NCBI GenBank assembly: GCA_017307205.1
Contig: JAFKGN010000173.1
Location: 1-41,839 of the forward strand
Length of the DNA stretch: 41,839 bases
Source of the DNA: Caulobacterales bacterium
GTDB taxonomy: Bacteria; Pseudomonadota; Alphaproteobacteria; Caulobacterales; Caulobacteraceae
Direction of reading: 5' to 3'
In this document: positions 36,105 to 41,839 of the stretch, in pieces
Numbering within the stretch: position 1 is the stretch's first letter
Layout of the letters: the number at the start of each line of letters is the position of its first letter
Made by a program: the position numbers and the translations under genes
The notes under the pieces: model-generated
What the model was told of the DNA's origin: nothing
Seen by the model: only the letters and a program-made list of their open reading frames with translations
Database searches by the model: none

Positions 36105-37148
36105 CTACTCCGCCGGCAGCAGGTTCTCGCCGCGACGGGCCAGCATGCGGTCGAACTCGCCCCACACGCCCTCTTCGCCGTGCCATTGGCCCTTGGTGGC
36201 GGCCTTGGAATATTCAGTGGCGCGGGCTTCGAAGAAGTTGGCGTGCTCGACGCCGCTGAGCAGGCTCTGCAGCCAGGGCAGCGGGTTTTCCTTGATGCCG
36301 TAGACTTCCGGCAGCTCCAGCTGACGCAGGCGCCAGTCGGCGATGAAGCGGATGTACTGCTTGATGTCGTGCGGGGTCATGCCCTGCACCTCACCGGCCT
36401 CGAAGGCGAGGTCGATGAACTTGTCTTCCATCTCGACCACGGTCTTGCAGCACTCGACGATGTCGGCCGCGACCTCCGGGGTGACCGCGCCGGTCTCCTT
36501 GTTGAAGGCGTGGTAGAGCTTGATGATGCCTTCGCAGTGCAGGCTCTCGTCGCGCACGGACCACGAGACGATCTGGCCCATGCCCTTCATCTTGTTGAAG
36601 CGCGGGAAGTTCATCAGCATGGCGAAGCTGGCGAACAGCTGCAGGCCTTCGGTGAAGCCGCCGAACATGGCGAGGGTGCGGGCGATATCCGCATTGGTCT
36701 CGACGCCGAACTTGCCCATGAAGTCGTGCTTGGCCTTCATGGCGTCGTATTCCATGAACGCGCCGAACTCGCTCTCCGGCATGCCGATGGTTTCGAGCAG
36801 CAGGGCGTAGGCCGCGATATGGATGGTCTCCATATTGGCGAACGACGACAGCATCATCTTCACTTCGGTCGGTTTGAACACCCGGCCGTAGCGCTCCATG
36901 TAGTTGTCGGCGACCTCGATGTCCGACTGGGTGAAGAAGCGGAAGATCTGCGTCAGCAGGTTGCGCTCACGGTCGTTGAGGCTGACCGCCCAGTCCTTGC
37001 AGTCCTCGCCGAGGGGCACTTCCTCGGGCATCCAGTGGACCTGCTGTTGTTTTTTCCAAAAGTCATAAGCCCACGGATAGCGGAAGGGCTTATAGGCGCC
37101 TGACGGGGTCAGGAGGCCGGGCAGGGTCTTGTTGGTCGACTGGCTCAT
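36105..37148 (-). CDS. nrdB: Ribonucleotide reductase class I, beta subunit
   Basis: A 347-residue di-iron radical subunit. The metal ligands and radical site are visible: E107-T-I-H110-x-x-x-Y114 corresponds to E115/H118/Y122 of E. coli, so a tyrosyl radical is expected, and VRDESLHCEGI supplies the later Glu/His ligands. There is no N-terminal ATP-cone. The frame is open to 37292, but ATG 37148 (MSQSTNKTLPG) with GGAAGAG upstream is the better start, and it leaves the NrdR-like boxes outside the gene. With NrdA it makes deoxyribonucleotides. An SDR gene follows 3 bases after its stop. Confidence 0.95.
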   Translation of the reverse strand: MSQSTNKTLPGLLTPSGAYKPFRYPWAYDFWKKQQQVHWMPEEVPLGEDCKDWAVSLNDRERNLLTQIFRFFTQSDIEVADNYMERYGRVFKPTEVKMMLSSFANMETIHIAAYALLLETIGMPESEFGAFMEYDAMKAKHDFMGKFGVETNADIARTLAMFGGFTEGLQLFASFAMLMNFPRFNKMKGMGQIVSWSVRDESLHCEGIIKLYHAFNKETGAVTPEVAADIVECCKTVVEMEDKFIDLAFEAGEVQGMTPHDIKQYIRFIADWRLRQLELPEVYGIKENPLPWLQSLLSGVEHANFFEARATEYSKAATKGQWHGEEGVWGEFDRMLARRGENLLPAE

Positions 37149-37229
37149 CAGTGCTCTTCCAGGCCTCACGCCGGACATAATCCAGCGATTCCGTACCGGC
37201 TCAACAGACAACGACGACGCATCGACCGC

Positions 37230-37277
37230 AAGGCACATCTGGTGTGCCGGAAGGCCGCAGACATCAACATATTGTGG
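37230..37277 (-). promoter_or_regulatory. Paired NrdR-like boxes upstream of nrdB
   Basis: Minus-strand CCACAATATGTTGATG (37262-37277) matches the 16-bp NrdR consensus ACACWATATATWGTGT at 11 positions. ACACCAGATGTGCCTT (37230-37245) matches at 9. Their starts are 32 bp apart, the three-turn spacing typical of NrdR pairs. They lie 82-130 bp before nrdB and just upstream of the divergent GST gene, which might share the control. Confidence 0.6.
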
Positions 37278-37292
37278 ATGCATGGTTAGCAA

Positions 37293-37937
37293 ATGATTCA
37301 GCTGTTTGGAGCCGCGGGATCGGGCAGCGTGCCGGTGGAGGCCGCGCTCACCCTGGCGGGGGCGGACTTCTCAGTGGTTGAGGCGGCGACCTGGGCGGGG
37401 CCCGGCGAGCAGGCCAAGGTGGCCAAGGTCAATCCCATGCGCCAGGTGCCGGCGCTGGTGATCGACGGCGGCGAGGTGATGACCGAGAGCGCCGCGATTC
37501 TGATCTGGATCGCCGAGCGATTCCCCGAGGCCGACCTCGCCCCGCCGCCGGGCCATATCGACCGGGCGCAGTTCCTGCGCTGGATGTCCTACGTCTCGGC
37601 GGCGATCTATTCGCTCTACTGGGTGAAGGATGATCCCTCGCGCCTGACCGAGGGCGAGGCGTCCGAGGCCCTGCTGGTGGAGCGCACCGAGGCGCGAATC
37701 GCCGAGTGCTGGGGGCGGATGGACGCCCAGGTCGATCCGGGCCGCTACATCCTGGGCGATACGCTGACGGTGCTCGATCTCTACGTCGCCGTGGTGTCGC
37801 GCTTCCGGCCGCGTCGGCGGAAGTTCTACGAGGTGGCGCCGCGGATGGCGCCGTGCATCAAACGCGTCGACGCTGACCCGAGGCTGAGGGCCTTCTGGGC
37901 GGAGCGCTATCCGTTCGAGGCGGGGTGGGAGGGGTAG
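37293..37937 (+). CDS. Glutathione S-transferase family protein
   Basis: A 214-residue GST. The N-terminal thioredoxin-like domain begins MIQLFGAAGSGSVPVEAAL and has NPMRQVPALVIDGGEVMTES, with the cis-Pro and the Glu-Ser pair that bind the glutathione gamma-glutamyl group. An all-helical C-terminal domain (about 85-205) follows, with LGDTLTVLDLYVAVVSRF as the N-capping motif. Class and substrate are not evident. ATG 37293 is divergent from nrdB. A palindromic repeat follows the stop. Confidence 0.9.
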   Translation: MIQLFGAAGSGSVPVEAALTLAGADFSVVEAATWAGPGEQAKVAKVNPMRQVPALVIDGGEVMTESAAILIWIAERFPEADLAPPPGHIDRAQFLRWMSYVSAAIYSLYWVKDDPSRLTEGEASEALLVERTEARIAECWGRMDAQVDPGRYILGDTLTVLDLYVAVVSRFRPRRRKFYEVAPRMAPCIKRVDADPRLRAFWAERYPFEAGWEG

Positions 37938-37948
37938 GACTCTCCGAC

Positions 37949-38117
37949 CTTCCTTCTCCCCTTGCGGGAGAAGGTGGCCGCGAAGCGGTCGGATGAGGGA
38001 TCGCGCCAGTCTTGAAGCGGCTTTCGAGCGTCTTGTGCCGTCTGCGGCGGACAGGGCCGATCGACCCCTCATCCGTCGCCTGCGGCGACACCTTCTCCCA
38101 CAAGGGGAGAAGGGGAG
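37949..38117. repeat. Palindromic intergenic repeat between convergent genes
   Basis: About 169 bp with two imperfect inverted arms of about 50 bp (37949-37999 and 38065-38117) around a 65-bp centre. The arms contain TTCTCCCCTTGCGGGAGAAG and CTTCTCCCACAAGGGGAGAAG-like cores plus GGATGAGGG/CCCTCATCC. It fills the whole gap between the GST stop and the LpxR-like stop and may act as a bidirectional terminator. Its build matches the element at 33692-33869. Confidence 0.85.
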
Positions 38118-38121
38118 TTTC

Positions 38122-39075
38122 TTACTTGTGGGGCCGGTAACTGAAGCTGAGGGCGACCATCTCGTCCCGCTGGGTCGAGAGGCCCATGAAGGTGTCCTTC
38201 ATCTTCATCTTGCGATGGACGTAGCCGAACGAGGTCTGCATCGCGCCGCGGCGCCAGCCCACGCCGACCTGGGCGTCGCCGACCAAAGTCGAGGTGGGAT
38301 CCTGCGACCAGCCGCCGCTGCTCCAGTCGCCCTGCTGCCGCAGCATGTTGAGGCCTACGGCCTTGCCGCTGGCGGCGGCGAACAGATACCAGCGATCGCG
38401 GTTGCCGAAGGCCTTGCCGTTGACCACGCCGCCGGCGCCCAGGGCGTCGGACACCCGGTCCTCGAGGTTCTGGCCGACCCGGACGACGGCGCCGGCCTCG
38501 GCCGAGCCGCCGGAGGTGCCGACGCCCAGGCCCGCGTGGGGCGACAGGTCGACATCGAGTTTGCCGGTGTTGAAGGCGACGGCCCGGGGCCAGCCGCGTG
38601 TGACGGTCACGTCGAAGGCGTCGGGCGAGAAGCGCTCGGCCTGCAGGTCGCGCGGGCCGAGGCCGGGAATCAGGGTCGGCGAGCCCAGCGAAACGCGGAC
38701 GCTGTCGACCACCGCGCCGGAGCGGCTGGGCAGGGTGAATTGCTGGGCGTCCCACGAGGTCGCCAGGCCGTAGCTGGTGTTGTAGCGCACGCCGTCCATC
38801 AGGCTGGCGGTGTCGGCCGTCCCGGCGAGCGGGGTGGCGAACGGCCCATCGATCAGCTCGGCGGCGGCGGCGTCGACCGGGCGCTGGCCGCGCAGGGCCA
38901 CGCCGACGAGGGTCGGGGCCTGGGTCTGAGGCTTGGCGAAGGCGACGGCGTTAAGCGCGGCGATCGAAGAGTCGGGAAGCCGAGCCGGCGCGGACGCGCC
39001 GACGGAGAATTGCTGTTGCGCATAAGCGGTCTGTGCCGCCATCAACGCTAAGGCCGTTCCCAAGACGATCCGCAC
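38122..39075 (-). CDS. LpxR-like (DUF2219-like) outer-membrane protein
   Basis: A 317-residue exported protein. From GTG 39075 it begins VRIVLGTALALMAAQTAYAQ, a good signal peptide, with GGGGG just upstream; ATG 39099 or 39153 is possible but lacks a ribosome binding site and a clean signal. The body is beta-rich with Gly/aromatic alternation: LSPHAGLGVGTSGGSAEAGA, VRVGQNLED, DRWYLFAAASGKAVGLNML, GDAQVGVGWRRGAMQTSFGY, ending in a C-terminal strand (MVALSFSYRPHK). This pattern resembles lipid A 3'-O-deacylase LpxR proteins. The similarity is distant and enzymatic activity cannot be claimed. Confidence 0.6.
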   Translation of the reverse strand: MRIVLGTALALMAAQTAYAQQQFSVGASAPARLPDSSIAALNAVAFAKPQTQAPTLVGVALRGQRPVDAAAAELIDGPFATPLAGTADTASLMDGVRYNTSYGLATSWDAQQFTLPSRSGAVVDSVRVSLGSPTLIPGLGPRDLQAERFSPDAFDVTVTRGWPRAVAFNTGKLDVDLSPHAGLGVGTSGGSAEAGAVVRVGQNLEDRVSDALGAGGVVNGKAFGNRDRWYLFAAASGKAVGLNMLRQQGDWSSGGWSQDPTSTLVGDAQVGVGWRRGAMQTSFGYVHRKMKMKDTFMGLSTQRDEMVALSFSYRPHK

Positions 39076-39239
39076 GCGGACCCCCGTTTCCCACCACATA
39101 CCGACGGTGCACCAGAAAAGTGCGGCGCGCCAGCCACCCTGAAGAACTTTCAAACCACCGGGGCTTGAATTCGTTCCGCCGATTCCTAGCCGACCTTATC
39201 GCCAAGGAATTCAGGGGTTTGGTGACAGGAAAATGAAAA

Positions 39240-39265
39240 CCCCGGCGCTCGCAGGAGCGCCGGGG
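39240..39265 (-). terminator. Terminator of nrdA
   Basis: A perfect 11-bp stem pairs 39240-39250 with 39255-39265 around a 4-nt loop. On the minus strand it is followed by TTTTCATTTT. It starts about 40 bases after the nrdA stop. Confidence 0.9.
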
Positions 39266-39304
39266 TGAAAGATTCGATTACAAGCTTTGATGGATGCCGC
39301 CGGC

Positions 39305-41188
39305 CTATTGGCAGGCGAGGCATTCCTCGTAGTCGGTCTTGGCGGCGGCCTCGACCATCTTGGTCGTTTCCGACGCGCCGTCGGCGCCGGCGAAGGCGGC
39401 CCGCTGCACCGACTTGGAGCGCAGGTAGTAGAGGGACTTCATGCCCCGCTCCCAGGCCTGCCAGTGCAGCATGTGCAGGTCCCACTTATCCACGTCGCCG
39501 GGGATGAACAGGTTCACCGACTGGCTCTGGCAGACTTCCGGGGTGCGGTCGGCGGCCAGTTCGACCACCCAGCGCTGATCCAGTTCGAAGGCGGTCTTGT
39601 AGACGTCCTTGTCATCCTGGCTGAGGAAGTCGAGGTGCTGCACCGAGCCTTCGTTTTCGAGGATCGAGTTCCACACCGCGTCGGTGTTCTGGCCCTTCTC
39701 GGCGAGCAGGCGCTCCAGGTAGGGGTTCTTCACCGCGAAGGAGCCCGACAGGGTCTTGTGGGTGTAGATGTTGGCCGGGATCGGCTCGATGCCGGCGCTG
39801 GTGCCGCCGCAGATGATCGAGATCGAAGCGGTCGGGGCGATGGCCAGCTTGTGCGAGAAGCGCTCCATCACGCCGCGCTCGGCGGCGTCGGGACAGGCGC
39901 CCTTTTCCTCGGCCAGCTTGACCGACGCCTTGTCGGCCTCGCGGCGCAGGTGCTTGAACAGGCGCATGTTCCAGCTCTTGGCCAGGGCGCTCTCGAACGG
40001 CACGTTCTGCTTCTGCAGGAAGGAGTGGAAGCCCATCAGGCCGAGGCCGACCGAGCGCTCGCGCATCGCCGCGTAGCGGGCGGTCGAGGCGGCGTCGGGC
40101 GCGCGGTCGATGAAGTCCTGCAGGACGTTGTCGAGGAAGCGCATGACGTCCTCGACGAAGCGCGGCTCATCGCGCCATTCGAGGAAGGTCTCGGCGTTGA
40201 CCGACGACAGGCAGCTGACCGCGGTGCGGTCGTTGTTCAGGTGGTCCTTGCCGGTGTGCAGCATGATTTCGCTGCAGAGGTTCGACTGGCGGACCTTGAA
40301 GCCCAGTTCGCGCTGGTGGCTCGGCAGGGCGCGGTTCACCGCGTCCGAGAAGATCAGGTAGGGCTCGCCGGTCTGCAGGCGCAGCTCGAGCACCTTCTGC
40401 CAGAGCATGCGGGCGTTGACTTCCTTGACCACCTCTCCGGTCTTCGGCGAGCGCAGGCCGAACATCTCGCCGTCGCGCACGGCGTGCATGAACTCGTCCG
40501 AGATCGAGATGCCGTGGTGGAGGTTGAGGCTCTTGCGGTTGAAGTCGCCCGAGGGTTTGCGGATTTCGAGGAACTCCTCGATCTCCGGGTGGTGGATGTC
40601 GAGGTAGACGGCGGCCGAGCCGCGGCGCAGGGAGCCCTGGCTGATGGCCAGGGTCAGGCTGTCCATCACGCGGATGAACGGGATGATGCCGCTGGTCTTG
40701 CCGGCGCCCTTCACCTGCTCGCCGATCGAGCGCACGCCGCCCCAGTAGGTGCCGATGCCGCCGCCGTTGGCGGCCAGCCAGACGTTCTCGTTCCAGACGC
40801 CGACGATGCCGTCGAGGCTGTCGTTCACGGCGTTGAGGAAGCAGCTGATCGGCAGGCCGCGGCCGGCGCCGCCGTTCGACAGCACGGGGGTGGCGGGCAT
40901 GAACCACAGGCGGCTCATGTAGTCGTAGACGCGCTGGGCGTGCTCATCGTCGTCGGCGAAGGCCGTGGCGACGCGGGCGAACATGTCCTGGTAGCTCTCG
41001 CCGGCCAGGAGGTAGCGGTCCTCCAGGGTGGTCTTGCCGAACTCGGTCAGCAGGGCGTCGCGCGAGCGATCGACCTTCACCGGCGTCTTCGGCACCAGAT
41101 GCAGGACGGGCTGCGCCCGCTCCATCAGCGCGGCGTCAGCCGACAGGGTCGTTTCGGAAGTCATCTGGTGTGCTGCGTCGCCCATCAT
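39305..41188 (-). CDS. nrdA: Ribonucleotide reductase class I, alpha subunit
   Basis: About 627 residues from ATG 41188. The catalytic residues are visible: the first redox cysteine in GLPISCFLNAVNDS, the N-C-E triad in RQSNLCSEIMLH, the second redox cysteine in TAVSCLSSVNAE, the PTASISIICGGTSAGIEP loop, radical-transfer tyrosines in MKSLYYLRSK and a C-terminal CLACQ pair for thioredoxin-type reduction. The N-terminal ATP-cone of E. coli NrdA is absent, which accounts for most of the shorter length. The frame is open to 41251, but that would enter an NrdR-like box; ATG 41188 or 41185 has AGGA upstream, and 41164 is also possible. A separate unit from nrdB. Confidence 0.94.
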   Translation of the reverse strand: MMGDAAHQMTSETTLSADAALMERAQPVLHLVPKTPVKVDRSRDALLTEFGKTTLEDRYLLAGESYQDMFARVATAFADDDEHAQRVYDYMSRLWFMPATPVLSNGGAGRGLPISCFLNAVNDSLDGIVGVWNENVWLAANGGGIGTYWGGVRSIGEQVKGAGKTSGIIPFIRVMDSLTLAISQGSLRRGSAAVYLDIHHPEIEEFLEIRKPSGDFNRKSLNLHHGISISDEFMHAVRDGEMFGLRSPKTGEVVKEVNARMLWQKVLELRLQTGEPYLIFSDAVNRALPSHQRELGFKVRQSNLCSEIMLHTGKDHLNNDRTAVSCLSSVNAETFLEWRDEPRFVEDVMRFLDNVLQDFIDRAPDAASTARYAAMRERSVGLGLMGFHSFLQKQNVPFESALAKSWNMRLFKHLRREADKASVKLAEEKGACPDAAERGVMERFSHKLAIAPTASISIICGGTSAGIEPIPANIYTHKTLSGSFAVKNPYLERLLAEKGQNTDAVWNSILENEGSVQHLDFLSQDDKDVYKTAFELDQRWVVELAADRTPEVCQSQSVNLFIPGDVDKWDLHMLHWQAWERGMKSLYYLRSKSVQRAAFAGADGASETTKMVEAAAKTDYEECLACQ

Positions 41189-41246
41189 CGCCGTAAAATC
41201 CTGAACCCTTTCAGCGCTTTCGCGCAGCCCCCGCCCCGCTTCGCAG

Positions 41247-41293
41247 CCCATACATGTGGTATGCGAAGCATCACGTGCCCCTACATATGGGGC
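41247..41293 (-). promoter_or_regulatory. Paired NrdR-like boxes upstream of nrdA
   Basis: On the minus strand GCCCCATATGTAGGGG (41278-41293) and ATACCACATGTATGGG (41247-41262) match the NrdR consensus at about 10 and 9 of 16 positions. Both share a CCAnATGTA core, and their starts are 31 bp apart. They lie 59-105 bp upstream of nrdA. Together with the nrdB pair they predict one NrdR regulon. Confidence 0.6.
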
Positions 41294-41410
41294 CTGACCG
41301 TGAAAGAGTCGTCAACGCCCAGAGCGGTCGTCGGACGCATTTTTTTCGTCAACAAAAGGTTAACGCGCAGTCGCACCATGGCGCTTGATCGAGGGGGCGC
41401 CAAGGCGTAA

Positions 41411-41552
41411 ATCCCCGGCGTCACTGGGGAGTAGCCGCCCGCACCGATCAGCGGGGGATGCGTCAACACACTTGGGGCTGCGGCTCCATGGCGCACCGGG
41501 ACCAAGACGGGCCGCGAGGCCCGGAGCGGTTCGGCGAGACCTTTGACGCTGC
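41411..41552 (+). ncRNA. yybP-ykoY manganese riboswitch
   Basis: P1 is GCGTCA (41418-41423) paired with TGACGC (41544-41549). Loop L1 has the hallmark CTGGGGAGTAGC (41424-41435), and the 3' side has GCGAGACCTTTGA (41534-41546), the conserved L3 half; these two loops dock to form the Mn2+ site in this class. GTCAACACAC (41462-41471) after the first hairpin is also typical. The class senses Mn2+ and commonly controls Mn exporters, including UPF0016/TMEM165-type proteins, and exactly such a gene starts 73 bases downstream. A possible switching stem is GCGGGGCC/GGCCCCGC (41564-41571/41601-41608), directly before the ribosome binding region. Confidence 0.88.
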
Positions 41553-41625
41553 GGGCGGACCATGCGGGGCCGCCGACGCGGCGTCATTGGTCGTGCTTCA
41601 GGCCCCGCGGAAGACGAATCGAATC

Positions 41626-41839
41626 GTGATCGACACCCTCTCGACCCTTGGGGTCTCCGCCGGACTCGTGGCTGTCGCCGAGATCGGCGACAAGACCATG
41701 CTGCTGGCCATCCTGCTGGCCGCCCGCTTCCGCAAGCCGTGGCCGATTCTCGCCGGCATTCTGGTGGCGACCCTGGCCAACCACGCCCTGGCCGCCGCCG
41801 TGGGGGCCGCCGCCGGCGCCTTCCTGCAGGGTCCGTGGA
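41626..41839 (+). CDS. TMEM165/GDT1 (UPF0016) family transporter, N-terminal part
   Basis: A partial gene cut by the window end; 71 residues are visible from GTG 41626. The first hydrophobic helix contains AEIGDKTMLLAILLAARF, the E-x-G-D-K-T motif that defines the family and forms the ion-binding site, followed by a second helix (WPILAGILVATLANHALAAA). Family members exchange Mn2+ or Ca2+ for H+ across the membrane, and bacterial ones act in Mn export. The manganese riboswitch upstream supports an Mn-efflux role. An in-frame ATG at 41488 lies inside the riboswitch and is rejected; GGAAG at 41609-41613 precedes the GTG. Confidence 0.9.
   Translation, partial: MIDTLSTLGVSAGLVAVAEIGDKTMLLAILLAARFRKPWPILAGILVATLANHALAAAVGAAAGAFLQGPW

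Noticed and set aside
41488..41625. N-terminal extension of the GDT1-family protein from ATG 41488
   Set aside because: The frame is open, but these bases form the second half of the manganese riboswitch, and the product would add a non-hydrophobic tail before the first membrane helix.

Overview
The window is GC-rich, gene-dense alphaproteobacterial chromosome with mostly core genes. The order of the Tad/Cpa pilus cluster, CtrA-like TTAA-N7-TTAA boxes beside it, the lysine/alanine/proline-rich extension on the ATP synthase beta subunit and the metK, rppH and nrd genes point to Caulobacterales. Caulobacteraceae, perhaps Phenylobacterium or a relative, is my inference. No tRNA, rRNA, CRISPR, IS element or prophage was seen.

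Layout. 1-2040: end of secE, nusG, then rplK-rplA behind a leader that folds like the ribosomal protein L1 target, closed by a strong terminator. 2043-7009: a YcaQ-type DNA glycosylase (minus), then metK behind a palindromic operator candidate, an EnvC/LytM-type factor and a CtpA-type S41 protease. 7015-12019: a TPR/2OG-oxygenase-like protein (minus), then a plus-strand set (divergent polysaccharide deacetylase, rppH, alpha/beta hydrolase) converging on two small envelope genes. 12119-17276 (minus): F1 ATP synthase operon atpH-A-G-D-(small CxxC protein)-C. 17498-26707 (minus): pilA-cpaA-cpaB-cpaC-cpaD-cpaE-cpaF-tadB-tadC. Across a 338-bp AT-rich control region, a divergent plus-strand unit encodes a stand-alone CpaC-N-terminal-like protein and two TadE-like pseudopilins (27046-28581). 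Together these two units make most of a Flp/Tad pilus machine.

28578-33531: pabB-pabC and AMP nucleosidase (minus), then a DctA-type symporter (plus). 33558-35339 is the least ordinary stretch. It holds a hypothetical protein carrying a palindromic repeat element in frame, an orphan exported protein and a second repeat. 35340-41188 holds class I ribonucleotide reductase, with nrdB (followed by an SDR gene) and nrdA in separate units, each behind its own pair of NrdR-like boxes. Between them lie a glutathione S-transferase, a third repeat and an LpxR-like outer-membrane protein. The window ends with a yybP-ykoY-type manganese riboswitch and the start of a TMEM165/GDT1-family transporter gene.

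No wholly new multi-gene system is evident. The most useful leads are the Mn riboswitch/GDT1 pair, the in-frame palindromic element, the cysteine-rich small gene inside the atp operon, the pilA leader hairpin with its control region, the stand-alone pilus N-domain protein, and an RNR lacking any ATP-cone but flanked by paired NrdR boxes.
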